DNA of 64,000 nt from Artemia franciscana (GCF_032884065.1 NC_088872.1:36056917-36120916), one strand, 5' to 3'. Positions 1 through 50,451 are shown, counted from the first letter of the stretch. The notes: a model not told the origin generated them from the sequence alone. A program made the numbers and translations.

Positions 1-296
1 GATTTTGCTAGCGAGTTGGCCAAAAATATTTTTCAAAATATGGAAGGGGGAGGGAGTTATTGTTTTGTCAATGAAAAATACAAAAATAATGATCAGAATC
101 CTAGATGGTGCCCCAGTAATGTTCAGAGCTCAGCTAGAATACAAAAAATGGTTGGTAATTTGCAAGGGATTTAAAATGGACAACGAAAAATTTCTAAAAG
201 AAAAAGGATACCTACTGGTTAGACTGCCGCTAGTCACTGATCAGGTTCACTGATCGGAGAGTATAAATCAAAAGCGTTAATTTGGGAAAACTATTC

Positions 297-415
297 CCCG
301 AAGCCGCGACGAAAGTCGGCGGCCTGCCGCCGAAAATAACTCAACTCGCCGCCGCCGAAAACATGTCGGCGCGTCAGCGCGCCGCCGTGAGGTTCGGCGG
401 CGGCGGTCTGCCAAT
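297..415. repeat. GC-rich block with CGCCGCCG-type repeats
   Basis: An island of GCC/CGG motifs in otherwise AT-rich DNA. It contains a small hairpin, GGCGCG-TCAG-CGCGCC, at 368-383, and other inverted CGGCGG/CCGCCG pairs. A second block of the same composition lies near 1075-1160. It could be the core of a repeat family or a CpG-rich regulatory patch; the sequence alone does not decide. Confidence 0.5.
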
Positions 416-1074
416 GAATAAGTGTTGCCGATTTTTATTTAGTCCTATATAGCTTATCCAAGAGAGTACACCTGGAACAACGGACGTTCTATTGTCTGTG
501 CCATCTGTGGGTGGTTTTCAGCGATTTTACGCTGAATTTAGCGATTAGTCACTGCCAAACGTTCGATGTTAGCTCCACATCGCGTGAACAATCTCATTTA
601 TATACGTGATAATTACAATGCAGTCAAAGCTTTCAAAAGAATAATTTAAGCTTTTTCCCTCAGCTACAATGGATCTTTTTTTCTTCTTTTCTTTGTTATT
701 ATTATATACATTCAGTATTAAAGGGTATTTGGTATTTGAACACGGATTCTAAACTCTCAATCTTATGAATAGTCCTACACTCATATTTTTTAGTCTACCG
801 CTTGCTGAGTTAAGCGTAAATCTCACGATCTAGAAACCTCCGCTAGTTTTTGCAAAGTCATGTCGTAAGGCGAATATTGTAGATCTAAGTAGCCTATGTA
901 TAAGCACTGCCTAAACACTCGGACAAGATATTATATAACTAGGTAACGATGAAAGAAAGAGAATTCATGGCTTATAAATATTGTGAAAAATGCTAAGAAT
1001 TTCTATAAAGACAGTATCAAAAACTCCAAACAAAACTAAAAAAGTTACTGAAAAATGCCTTAAAAATTGCGAAA

Positions 1075-1160
1075 ACGCCGAAAAATAGGTGGTGCGCCGC
1101 CGATAGTTTTTCGGTGGCGCGCCACCGCCGACATAAATTCTCTCCACCACCGCCGAATTT
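1075..1160. repeat. Second GC-rich palindromic block
   Basis: It resembles the block at 297-415 and contains the perfect 16-bp palindrome CGGTGGCGCGCCACCG at 1112-1127, flanked by further CCGCCG motifs. Two such blocks within 800 bp suggest one repeat family. Confidence 0.5.
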
Positions 1161-1807
1161 CGATTCGGAACGTCTTCGGGGACTAGGGAAAACACAAGGT
1201 GTTTGATAATTACTTTTTCTAATGTAATTATAAACGAAAAAGGAACTTTTCGTAATCCATAGTGATTATTGCTTAAAAAAACCGAAATACACATTTTTGA
1301 AAATCTAATAGAGAGGAATTTTACCCCCTTCCCCTATTGGTGTCTCTGTGTTACACGTGATAAAACAATTAATCATACTGATCAAAGCCTAAAGTGTAAC
1401 AAAAATCACCGATTTCAAACGACAAAAGCATGTTCTCTATTGAAGCAGCTAATTTACAGCTTTAGGTTTTTTATGTATCTAGTGTTTTTGTTTAAGAGAA
1501 AAAAAGTATACGATGCTTATATTTATGAACTTCATCTTATAATGCCAAAAACTGCGCAAGCACCAAATTGATTGACATCTTCAAAATCTATAGACATTTT
1601 GCTGATTTTGTGATGTAATAATATCTGTTAACAATCCTGTTCATACACTGTAAAATTTAAAAACGTAAAATGCTTGATTTCTTAGTTCCATCTTAAAATT
1701 GGGAAAATTCTTGTTCTCATTCTATGTTAATAATATCTAGTGGCTTTCCCTTCAAGTAGCTTCCTCAATCAACAAAACTATTTCATTTCAATATATAAAC
1801 TAGGCTC

Positions 1808-40205
<38,398 letters not shown>

Positions 40206-40412
40206 CTGAACTGATGAAAATAGGAAATTGATAAGAAACTGATAAGAAAACTGATAAAAACTATAGAATACTGATAAGAAAACTAATAAAAATATAGAAA
40301 CCTGATAAAAACTATAGAAAACTGATAAGAAAACTAATAAAAACTATAGAAAACACATAAAAAATATAGAAAACTGATAAAAACTATGGAAAACTGATAA
40401 GAAAACTCAAAA
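40206..40412 (+). repeat. AACTGATAAAAACTATAGAA minisatellite at the EDEM2 3' end
   Basis: It starts four bases after the EDEM2 stop. Units of GAAAACTGATAAGAAAACT / AACTATAGAAAACTGATAA recur about ten times. It contains several AATAAA strings (for example in CTAATAAAAAC), so it may form the 3' UTR and supply poly(A) signals. Confidence 0.85.
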
Positions 40413-40599
40413 TATTTATATAATTAAAAATATCTTTAGTGTAAGTTAAAGAGTACAGAAAACTGGGGATCCTTTGTTCTTTCATGCTGTGATTTGCCGA
40501 AAAGCGTAATTCGAATGACGTATTTATTTTGCGCAAAAAAAAACACGCAAAAAAAGCTTGGAAAATCGTATGTATGTGGAAAAATCGCAACTACCCTTA

Positions 40600-40795
40600 G
40601 CTTATCTTACAAAAGATGAGTGTAAAAGTATTATATCTTTTGATATATGAGTGTAATGAGTGTTGATGAGTGTAATGAGTGTAAAAGTATTTGCTGATGT
40701 TGATCGTCTGTTATTGTCATGCCTTAGACATGACATTACCAATGACTTTACCAATGTCATTACCAATGTCATTACCATGTCATTACCTAAGGCAT
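40600..40795 (+). repeat. Short tandem motifs GAGTGTAATGA and ACCAATGTCATT
   Basis: Two adjacent minisatellites: GAGTGTAA(TGAGTGT) around 40618-40690 and ATGTCATTACCA around 40730-40790. Confidence 0.8.
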
Positions 40796-41789
40796 ATAGA
40801 TGAAAAGATTACGGCATGCAAACAATTGAACAATCAGCTACTTATTTGATTTTGGAGCACGTTTTCTCGCTTGAGAATTTTAATGCATGTGAATTTGCGT
40901 TTTTCTGTAAAGATACTGATAAAAAATCGTCCGCAATCTGCAACATCGCTGCGATTTTCCGCAAAACACAGCGAGTGGAAACTAAGAGTAAGAGAGAAAC
41001 CCAAGGCCGTCAATGAGAAAGAAACAATCATTGTCATCTAGCGCTATCCAGGATTATTATAAAGCTAATCATAAACCTGAACAATTATTGCATAATAATA
41101 ATTATAAAAAATTTGAATTTTATTTTACTTTAGAGTGAAAATAGAAAGAACCAATATTTGCCAATTTTTTGTTTTAATACCAGGATGCTAGATTCTGTGC
41201 TCCTAGACTCTAAGACAAGGTCTCTGCTAATCTAGTCCTTACTATCTTAATCAAAATAATTTTCAAAACTTATGATGACTTAACTATCTGTAATGAACAT
41301 ACGAGGCCTCTGTTTCTCAAAGTTTCAGGTTAGGTTCAAATAAGGTTAAATATAAGTTCAAGTTTCAATATATTAAATTAAGCTTTTTTTTTAATTTTTT
41401 CTAGTTCTTCAGGGTAGCGCTGCTTTGCCAGTGGGTCGGTAAGTTTTTAATACCTGCTAAACTCATTTTGACGAGCCAAAGGACCCACCCCCCTAATCAG
41501 TTTCACACACTCTCTAGTGTCACTATGCCTTAAAAATCATGAAACATATATGAAGAGTTTTGTGGAATTACCTTGTCTACTTTTTGAACTTATGTTGTTA
41601 TCCTATGTTTGATCGTGACATCTCAATTTCTTTTTTGACGCACTGAATACATTAGTAAAAAGTAGGCTTGTCTTTTGAAATTATCTTTTGACTTATCTTC
41701 TTGGTAATAATGTTTTTATTCCAAAACTTAAAAGATAGGGAACAAAATAAAGGCCCTCAATTCGTGTAATAGCTTTATTTTTTAGCTGT

Positions 41790-42510
41790 TCGAATTCATA
41801 ATCTTTGGTCATTTTAGTCTAATTGCTACTTTGATTCTGGATCCTTATCAAAACTTCGAGATCAATTTTACGTTTGGTAAGACTTTGTTATGCTGCTTAC
41901 CTTCGGTGAAAATTTTATTATAGCGTGATTACATCTTTGATTTTGAGTCCTGACGAGAAACTTGGAATGTAATTTTATTTTCATTAAAATTTCAGATGAT
42001 CATGTTTACCTTTGGTAAAATTACATCCGAGAAAAACATTATTGAAATCTTATCAATGCTCTGATAATGAATGTAATTGAATGTAATTAAGCCTTCATTA
42101 GTTTTGAGATTTGGTTGTTTACCTTCAGGAAAAGTAGCTTAGGTAAACTTTTATTCTTGTCATTTTATTTTTATTACAGTATGGGTTGTTAACCTTCAGT
42201 AAAATTGTCTTTGGTAAAAATATCGTTGTAGTCTAATTGCTGCTCTGATTTTGAACCCTACTAAAAAACTTCGAGTATAATATTACCTTCAGTGAAATTT
42301 CAGGCAAGGTTGTTTATTTTCAAGAGAATTACCTTCAGTCTAAAATTTGTTGGCGCGTTATCACTACTTTGTTTTTAAATCCCGATGAAAAACTTTGGAC
42401 GTAATTTACCTTCATTAAAATTTTAGGTTGGACTGCTTACCTTCAGAGAAATTACCTTAAGTAAAGATCTATTTGCAGTCTAATCATTAATCTGATCTCG
42501 AATCCGAATT
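41790..42510 (+). repeat. Degenerate tandem array, ~115-bp unit, ~6 copies
   Basis: The recurring order is: TTTACCTTCAGTAAAATT, TTTGGTAAAAAT, GTCTAATTGCTGCTCTGATT, TTGAATCC...AAAACTTCGAG, TAATTTTACCTTCAT. The phrase TTACCTTCRG recurs at least eight times. It is intergenic, 1.6 kb past the EDEM2 stop, and strongly diverged. Confidence 0.75.
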
Positions 42511-42984
42511 AATTTAATTCTCTTTGCTGGATTCATGCGATCTATCAAATTTTTTACTGAGCTCTTCCGATAATTTTCAAGCAAGTCTCAAAAACTTTAT
42601 AAACCGATGTCAAAAACCACTAAAATTTGACCATGCTAAGAAGTGATAGGACTTCTAATATTTTGTTGATTTTCAACCTTTCTGTTTTTGTTGTTTTTTT
42701 CTGATTTTCTGTCAGTGTGAAGAGTACATGCTCAGTGCAGTTTCAAATTTAAGAGCCTTATTTTTATATACTAAGTATGGTTTTCTATTAAAATATTTGT
42801 TTTTATTTTTGTTTATTCTTATAGTTTGTCTCCTATAGATCCTTATTGGTTATTTCCTTTCAAGGCACTTTATGCAATGTATAACAAAAACATAATACAG
42901 CTTATAGGTTTTTGTTCTTTCTGTTGTTACAAATCGTTAGCACACAGAAAAGATGGTGAGTTTCGTATAAAGGGTTGGCCAACA

Positions 42985-43160
42985 CAGTTACGTACGCTCC
43001 TCCTCCATCTCAATCTATTCATAGCCTCCCTCTTTACAAGGGGCATGATTTACTGTGGGGCAGGGGGGACTATCCCTCCCCGATATCGGTTCCCCCCTTC
43101 CCGACTCCAGTTTGCCCCCCAGCTGAGATGTACTTTCTTCAAAAATCTTGTCAAAACTAA
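42985..43160 (+). repeat. Interspersed repeat fragment with CTCCTCCATCTCAATCTATT
   Basis: The string CTCCTCCATCYCAATCTATTCA occurs here and at about 45618 after a similar lead-in, showing a dispersed family, probably a LINE 3' region. The following C-rich part looks like decayed repeat sequence. The long open frame 42826-43236 crosses it and is not supported as a gene. Confidence 0.5.
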
Positions 43161-43254
43161 GACAAGCCTGTATAATTCAAGCATCAACAGAAACGGATCA
43201 GTTTTCTTTAGCATATATTTTCTCTTATGGTACTAAATGGCTCATTCTTTCAGT

Positions 43255-45135
43255 TTTCACTGTCATTTTCATTTGATTTGGGAAAGTGGGCTCCAGCTTT
43301 GTCCCCCCCCCCAGGATTTTGACAAAATTACGCCACTGCTCTGTACAACGTCCTCTCACCCCATTCGGAGACGATCTGCTTTTCGTTTGGCTCTAGATGG
43401 CTAAAATGGTTGATCTTTGGCAGTCAGTCATTCGCAGAACATGTCTTAGTCATCTCATCCTTTTTCTTATTATATGAATGGTTTTGAAATTTCTTTGAAC
43501 CGGTAGCACATATAACTTATATTACCTGTAGAGACGAGTACAAATTATCTGTAAATGTTACAACTTAAAGGATTTGATTACACATCGAACTGTTTAAAAC
43601 GAAAATCTAAATAGCAAATATTACTAACAATATATACACGAAAGGAACAAATTTTTATTCAGATTCTAAATACGTAAGATTTGTGAAGTTCAAAGTTGCT
43701 CATCAAACGTTATTAGAAAAGAAAATATACATCCTCATAGAAAGTCGGGGGGAGGGGGGGGGGTATGAATATTCGTTTTGAATAGCGAATATTCGTTATA
43801 GTTATAGATGTCTGTTCATTTTTCGTGTGTATCTTTATGAACCAACGGTCGGAGGAGATTTAGATGTTTCATCCGAACAGAAATTTGGATTTGAATGCCA
43901 TTTCTAAGTAAAATTAGAGATCATACCACATAAAAGTATTAATTTCCGCCATTTTTTTTCCAAAAAACAGCTTTTTGACCTGAATTGTTCTTATGCCAAA
44001 ATTTGTTTATATTTTAATGATTGGAAAATTCTGTTGAAATTCTTCTCAGGTTACTGGTAGTCAGAATAAATATCTTTCTACCTGGAATATTACTGGAATT
44101 TATTTGAGAGTCGAATGCATGGTTGTGTTACTCTCCATCCAAGCAACACCTCGGAGAAATATTAGACCAGGTATGGAAATTGGAAATAGATACCATTGTA
44201 AAGAAAGGTGATGTGAAAAGCAGTAGAATCAATCAATGTAAAAAATACATGAGCTCTTATTTACTTTTTTTTCTAAATTCTCAAAAGCGTATACACGTGA
44301 AGATGTTCACAGAGAAAATCGTTATCATTGAACGTTCATTTAAATCATTAAGATCGTTAATTTTACTAGTATTTTAGAGATGACATCTTAGGGATATGAA
44401 AAAAAATCTAACTACATCGTTTCGGTTCAGGGAAGAGATCAAAAGCTGATAAGTAAAACATCCGTAAGCATATATAACTTCCCCCCCCCCCCTAAAAAAA
44501 CTTGCAGTTATGCTTTAGTATTCAGGAAGGGTGTGCGAAAGCACAGGATGGCTAGCCCCCAACCCCCCATTGCACCACCTGGCTGAAGAGGGTTAAAAAG
44601 GAGATCAGCACCGCCGGTTTGGACTTTAAGGGTCTAGTGCCATATCCTTTGTCTTCTTTTTTTTACCTAAACTATGCAAGACTATATTTCTAACTTGTGA
44701 ATATTCGTGACTGTTTTGAAGTTCACTTGAGCGGGAGGGCGGTGAGAGAATCATTGCAGTGAATACTAAGGCGTGTAGCTAATGAAAATCCTAAGATGGA
44801 GCGAGTTTTAAAAATGATCATAACAATTTATTACAAATACGAACATACATGAATATATATAACAAGGTAATAGTTCCAAATGGAAATGTTAATATACAAT
44901 GTTTATAAACAGAGATTGTTTCACAACATTCATAAACAAAGGCGTTGTTTGGGGTAGTAATGCACCATTCTAGCATTAAGATAGCCAAAAATAAGTAATC
45001 ATAGTTAACGATAATTGGCTTCTGGAACGCACCATAACTCTCGACAATTTTTTATCTAGTTCCATTGTCAGTATTTAGACTAGGTACATGAGACACAAGA
45101 AATCGTAAGTGTATCATTAGCCAATATGAAATTAT
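43255..45135. other. Intergenic, mostly unrecognised
   Basis: It contains an ACGCCACTG-ending C-rich repeat scrap at 43290-43345, which recurs near 51830, plus poly-G/poly-C patches at 43745-43770 and 44480-44495. No gene was supported. Confidence 0.45.
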
Positions 45136-45139
45136 GGTG

Positions 45140-45450
45140 TAAACCGAAGAGTATGGGTAACTTACGAAAGTGGAAACTGGCGCTAGTGTCGACAGAAAAC
45201 CTCCAATGCTATCTAGCTTTCGGTGATGCTTGGCATTTTTTTCGTTGTAACAATTATGAATAATTAATTTAATTTTTGTAGCTGGTAAAATGAGTGCAGT
45301 AATAAGTGTGTAAATTCAGTTCCTGCCAGAAAAACGATTACAAAACTTTAAAAAATGCCAAGGGTCGCCAAAAGCTAGATTGCGTCGAGGTTTTTTTCGT
45401 CGACACTAGCACAAATTTCTACTCTTGTAAATTACCTATACTCTTGGTAC
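45140..45450. mobile_element. Hairpin (MITE-like) element, ~310 bp
   Basis: The left arm (45140-45260) and right arm (45335-45450) are inverted with mismatches. CGCTAGTGTCGAC...AAACCTC and ATCTAGCTTT...CTTGGCATTTTTT on the left pair with AAAAAATGCCAAGG, AAAGCTAGAT, GAGGTTTTTTT and GTCGACACTAGC on the right. The outer ends pair CCGAAGAGTATGGGTAA with TTACCTATACTCTTGG. No coding capacity. Confidence 0.8.
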
Positions 45451-45589
45451 AAATCTTTGGACACACTTTTGTACAAAACATATTCCGTTAAATGCCGATT
45501 ATTTATATAATTTAATTTCCAAAAATATATATGTATTTACAATCATACTCTACTACTTCTACTAACAACTTACAACAACAACTTACCAA

Positions 45590-45725
45590 ACCGCCTGAGC
45601 CAATACGGCTACACATGCTCCTCCTCCATCCCAATCTATTCAAAGCTCTTCATACACTGCAAAAAAGTCCCAATTTTTATTAGATTATTTCTTACAACCT
45701 CTCCTTACCTCATTCTGGGAAGACC
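45590..45725 (+). repeat. Dispersed repeat fragment (second copy of CTCCTCCATC family)
   Basis: It starts CCGCCTGAGCCAATACGGCT, then CTCCTCCATCCCAATCTATT. It shares its core with 42985-43160. Confidence 0.5.
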
Positions 45726-45729
45726 AGAT

Positions 45730-47160
45730 TTTTTATGCTATATGGGTCAACTCATCCCCCCTCCCTCTTCCCCAAAAATATAGTACCCTCAGGAACATAC
45801 CCAGGTGAAGAAGGCGTTGAATCCCCCCCCCCCCGGTATTTATATTTTTTTTTGAATTTCAGGGTATTTCTTGTTATTTTTTCATTATTGTTACCTCGCC
45901 CGGAAAACAAACCAGGTATCCGTCTGAATAACCCACTGAAAATAGTTGAGTATGTGTACCTTATTCGGCCAGCCAGTAAAACTGGTCTCGAAAGTATCGT
46001 TAAGTAGCTGGTATAAAAAGTAACTGCAAGAACAGGTTGTGCTAAAACATTTTAAAACCCCTGGAAGGGTGGCGTGTTAATTTCAAGTAGTTAAAAACAG
46101 GAGGTACAGATGGATTAAGTGCCGATCTAATGATAGCGAATAACGCAAACTTAGAAACAAAAAATACTTTCTAAATAGTTAATTTAGTCATTTGGAGAAC
46201 AAGCGAATAAAATCAACAAAAATAAGAGTTGTGAGTGAATAAAAGAAGGGGGAATGGATGATAGTAAAACAAAAATAGACAAGAAAGAAAAGCCATTGAT
46301 CTTTTTAATCTACCAGTCATCTTGGGCGTTTAGTATTAGTTGGTCAAAAAGATATTCAAAAAAATAAAATCAAAACCACCGATTTGGTTAAAAAATAAAA
46401 CTTATGGTGCTGCAACATTAGGTGAAAAAAAAATAATATTGTTGTATTTTCGAATTCACTTTTAATGTAAGAATAGGTTGCTAAAGAATAGCCCCTAATA
46501 AATTATTTTATTGAGTGTACTTTAAATATTTACATTCTTAAATGTTTTTAAAATATTGTAAACTGAAGAATTGGAATGAAGAAAAAGAAATATAAATGAA
46601 GAATTAAATCTATGACTAGAAAATTTGCTTTTGACTTTACACCCTGAATAAAATAAATCTTTAACGTAAAGGTCTGATAGATAGCAAAAACAAGAAAAGT
46701 AGTGATTTTGGAATAAAAACAAATACACATAAAAATACTTCAGTACAAAAGAACAAAATGTTAGTTGAAAAGTAACAATGTAAAAATATTTGGAATAAAT
46801 AAAACACTAAAGCAAGCACTCTAAAAATATTCCTCTTTTCAAATAAGTACAGTGATTCTTTGAACGATTTATACAAGAAACAATAAACCTTCCCAAAATT
46901 CAGTTATAACACAAAAGTTCCTTTATGCAAAAAATAAAATTCAAATCTCGAAATTTCAACAAACAATGTCAATAATTATTTATATAAAATATTACTAACT
47001 CACATAAAAAAGAAAAAAAATACAGGTACTCTTAGACTAATCCTATGGATAAGTTACAATCGGTATGCACTCTATTCAAGTTTACTTGAGAATAAAAACT
47101 TGTCAGGGCTCTAAGGTGGAGCAAAGAACTATCAAACACTAGCTCTATGTTTAAAAAATT
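45730..47160. other. AT-rich intergenic stretch, nothing recognised
   Basis: A poly-C run near 45823-45834 and long A-rich stretches. The minus-strand open frames here are compositionally driven (Phe/Leu/Ile rich) and not supported as genes. Confidence 0.5.
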
Positions 47161-47169
47161 AGCCCTGAT

Positions 47170-47655
<486 letters not shown>

Positions 47656-47828
47656 AATACACTGCTATCACATTATACAGGGGAAACAAGTGATAGTAGA
47701 GTTTTCATAATTTCCATCTATAACTGAAATTGAAACTAACCTTCATAAACAAGCAGTTCATAAGGAAACTAAATAAAACCTTGAAACTAAAACTATCTTC
47801 TTTTATTATTAAAGCATTTATACAGAGC

Positions 47829-48079
47829 TCAGTCGAGTATCTAAAGTTAATATCTCCATGATTGTAAATTTTCAAAAGAGCAAAAAAACCTCACAACTTT
47901 TTATTTCTCCTCCGATAACCATAAAATAAAAACGGTTTGATATGTATTGACTTTACATATCAGTACTTTTTTGTTTTACGGTTATCGTAGGGAAAATAAA
48001 AAAAAGCTGTGAGGTTTTTTTTGTTCTTCTGAAAATTTACAATCATGGAGATATGATCTTTTGATACCCAACTGACGAG
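47829..48079. mobile_element. Hairpin (MITE-like) palindrome, ~250 bp
   Basis: The left arm has AATATCTCCATGATTGTAAA, TTTTCAAAAGA, AAAACCTCACA and CGATAACC. The right arm has their reverse complements, ending AATCATGGAGATATGATC and GATACCCAACTGACGAG, which pairs with CTCAGTCGAGTATC on the left. No coding capacity. Confidence 0.85.
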
Positions 48080-48253
48080 ACACTAATCTTATACAGTGAG
48101 AAATCTGCTTATTTTTTGCTAAATTTCGCAAGAAAATTTGATTATACGTTTTAACATTACTGTTTCTTTATTATAACCAACTAAGATAAGAACTTATGAA
48201 ATAGGCTAGTGACAACAAAATCTAATGCAATAGAATAAGTGCTCTTTTTGCAG

Positions 48254-48414
48254 GCTTAAATATTGAAGAGCTCACTAATGAACTTTTGATGATAAAAGAA
48301 TTTCGAAAGCCCACAGGCAAATCATATTACTTTACTTCACAAAAGATTCTCCTTAAATTACTTGACCAAATTCGTAGCCTAAAGATTAGCTTCAGTTTGC
48401 TGCACGAAAACTAG
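48254..48414 (+). CDS. Candidate terminal exon of an unidentified gene
   Basis: A good acceptor (ctctttttgcag) precedes a frame open for 52 codons to TAG: LNIEELTNELLMIKEFRKPT, then GKSYYFTSQKILLKLLDQIR and a helical end. Codon use and amphipathic pattern look protein-like, and an open frame this long is unlikely but not negligible by chance at this AT content. No upstream exon could be linked with matching phase. It may be a last exon of an unknown + strand gene, a relic, or chance. It lies just past the 3' end of the minus-strand RASGEF1 gene. Confidence 0.35.
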
Positions 48415-48786
48415 CTTAGGGTGCCTGCAGTACTGGCAAGTAATATTCAAGGATTGGAGCTTTGAGTTGGAATTTGTAATTCAAGTTTGATACATAGGCA
48501 AAATACGAACTAAGAAATTGGAGAGGCCTTATCTTACGCCAACTTTCCTTAATGGGGCAAATTGAGTTGGATTGCTAGGTGGGTTGCGTTCTTCCGACAC
48601 TATCTACACTCACACAAAGTATATGATGATTAAAATGTAAAATTGGAATTCTGTAATTGATAATTTCTTCTATTTTGGAGGTTGATATTGAATCATATTG
48701 GAACCACAAGTTATCTTCTTTGTAAGCTGCTGGAAGTATCACTAGTATTTCTCTGCGAAGTAACTTTTTGAACTTCATTTGCACTG

Positions 48787-48811
48787 TCAAGACTTTGGAG
48801 AACTGCTGGAC
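48787..48811 (-). CDS. RASGEF1: RASGEF1-family gene, last coding exon
   Basis: The minus-strand acceptor cgttccag is followed by G TCC AGC AGT TCT CCA AAG TCT TGA. With AA from the previous exon it reads K-SSSSPKS-stop. Vertebrate RASGEF1 proteins end in a similarly short tail after the WKSLR motif, so the length fits. The exon is tiny and the pyrimidine tract is weak, hence the moderate confidence. Confidence 0.6.
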
Positions 48812-49299
48812 CTGGAACGATAAAGCAATTTTAAAACATGAAGAATAATTATGTAAAGAATTGAATAATGATGGAGGAATGCAAAAGAAAGAAGATAAAG
48901 TAGTGAAATAAGAGGAAGACTGAAATTCCGAGAGACTGGACATTGGGAGCATTTCCAAAAACGAAACAAACAATTAACGCTTTTTTTATTATAAATATTT
49001 AGTTTCGCTTATTTTTATAAAGTAAAAATTTGTAGTTAAAATTGAAGAATTTAGTATTATGCACCGATTTCCATGTGTTATATACGTATTAAAAAGCAAA
49101 AAAAAATCAAGCTATTGCAATAAAATCCCTCCCTTAGCGCTATTGCTTCCCTTTCAACATACAAAAAAATTAGTATAACACATTTGCTTTAAGTTCAGCG
49201 GTAATGTTGGATCAATGCGTTAATATTGCATTGAATTTTAAAACCAATTTGAAAATGAAAAGAAAAGTAGTAATAATAGATTATACAATACGAACAAGA

Positions 49300-49470
49300 G
49301 GCGGGAAAGGACTATTTTTAATTTAATCTTGACTGGTCCCTGATACGCCTGCCAAATTTCATCGTCCTAGCTTATCTGGAAGTGCCTAAACTAGCAAAAA
49401 CGGGACACACAGACAGACCGACAGAATTTGCGATCGCTATATGTCACTTGGTAAATACCAAGTGCCATAA
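49300..49470 (+). repeat. Second copy of the hairpin-ended repeat module
   Basis: It shares CGCCTGCCAAATTTCATCGT, CTAGCTTATCTGGAAGTGCC, GAATTTGCGATC and the identical hairpin CACTTGGTAAATACCAAGTG (49445-49464) with 12650-12850, and is followed by CATAAAA. It lies in the last intron of the RASGEF1-family gene. Confidence 0.8.
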
Positions 49471-49882
49471 AAGGGGGAAGTCAGTTGGTTATATTAAGAG
49501 CATATTAGAGGAGCCTTTTTATAGCTAAGAATATCAAACAATAAAAGCAATTATTTCTTAAATAATGGTCACATCTATCCTACAGAACCGCCGTTTTCAT
49601 ATGCGAAATTCGAATTAAATTCCAATATTTTCATATGCATACAATGTTTATTAAAATACTTCAAATTCTTTGGATTGAAATAATTATTAAATAATTATTC
49701 AAATAATTGAAAATAATTCATTAGAATTGAACATTCAAAAGGTCTTCTTTAGCCAAATTTGTAAATAAATAAATAACCGAGCTCAAATATTTGTGCAAAA
49801 AAATCGAAATGCAAGATAAAAAAAATATCGCTAATAATTGCGAACATTCCTATATAATTCACCTGTTTGCAACATTTTACAG

Positions 49883-50125
49883 GTTGATTTGGACCAAATA
49901 TACCACCAAAACCAAGCCTTCGCAATCTTTTCAAATTTAGAACTTTGCCATTCTATGGCTGTTTCATATATTTCGATATTTAAAATTTTAGACGAGCTTA
50001 AATTTATTTTTGCCGAGATCCAGCAATACGAGTTCAATTACTGCAGTGTTCGACACCAACTGATGGAACATTTGCCATATGATATTCATGTTATTAAACT
50101 ATGGATACTACAAAATCGTCACTAG
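49883..50125 (+). CDS. Candidate terminal exon, unidentified, antisense to a RASGEF1 intron
   Basis: Acceptor-like aacattttacag precedes an 80-codon open frame: VDLDQIYHQNQAFAIFSNLE, SMAVSYISIFKILDELKFIF, ending IHVIKLWILQNRH and TAG. The open frame continues upstream to 49838, so the start is not fixed. The composition is plausible for a helical protein but I recognise no family. It lies within the 1.6-kb last intron of the minus-strand RASGEF1-family gene. Confidence 0.3.
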   Translation, partial: VDLDQIYHQNQAFAIFSNLELCHSMAVSYISIFKILDELKFIFAEIQQYEFNYCSVRHQLMEHLPYDIHVIKLWILQNRH

Positions 50126-50378
50126 ATACGACAAACTTGAATGTTCCATTTTATTAAAATATAAATGTAGTTTAAAATTAGGTTGATCATGTGACAAGCT
50201 AAGTCTTACCCAACCATGTTTATTGTTGGTATCTTTTAACGTCATTCAATGAATAATTTTATTTTACTTTTATAATGAATTCAGCCTAGAATATATACCC
50301 TAAAAGCAGCATCCACACCCATTCACAGAGTCATCAAGAGCAAAATTGCTAAATAACACTATAAGAGTAGATACTTAC

Positions 50379-50451
50379 TTTAAATACTTCCACCGTTCCT
50401 TCTCCATATTATTTTCTGGAGGTTCACAATCAAAAGACACGAGCCCAAGTT
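50379..50451 (-). CDS. RASGEF1: RASGEF1-family gene, penultimate coding exon
   Basis: On the minus strand the acceptor is ttttttttctag and the donor TTAAA|gtaagta, a strong match. It encodes LGLVSFDCEPPENNMEKERW-KYL. This corresponds to the region following the RasGEF catalytic fold in RASGEF1 proteins (LYLASYESEGPEN, MEKDRWKSLR). It carries two bases at the start and two at the end; the phases fit the exons on both sides. The first two bases are AA, which after the T left by the previous exon would give TAA. The gene activates small GTPases of the Ras/Rap group by nucleotide exchange at membranes. Confidence 0.85.

Larger units (their letters stand above)
1..1807. other. 5' flank of EDEM2, no gene recognised
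   Basis: This AT-rich stretch precedes the EDEM2 start codon. The short open frames here (for example 5-253) show no family motif and no splice pattern that I can support. Two GC-rich blocks stand out and are listed separately. No convincing core promoter could be identified; the only TATA-like string (around 1790-1798) lies about 10 bp before the ATG, too close to be the TATA box of a normal transcript. An untranslated first exon could lie here or further left. Confidence 0.5.

Noticed and set aside
42826-43236. 136-codon open frame, possible gene
   Set aside because: Its second half crosses a C-rich dispersed repeat. No family motif was found. The acceptor-like start and gtgagt donor at 42955 do not lead to a compatible next exon.
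44051-44170. Possible exon between ttcttctcag and gtatgg
   Set aside because: The frames contain stops: frame 0 has TGA at about 44105, and the best other frame ends in TAG before the donor. It could not be linked in phase to 48254.
46522-46876. Overlapping minus-strand frames rich in Phe/Leu/Ile
   Set aside because: They reflect A/T-rich DNA; three frames are open at once, and none has a motif.
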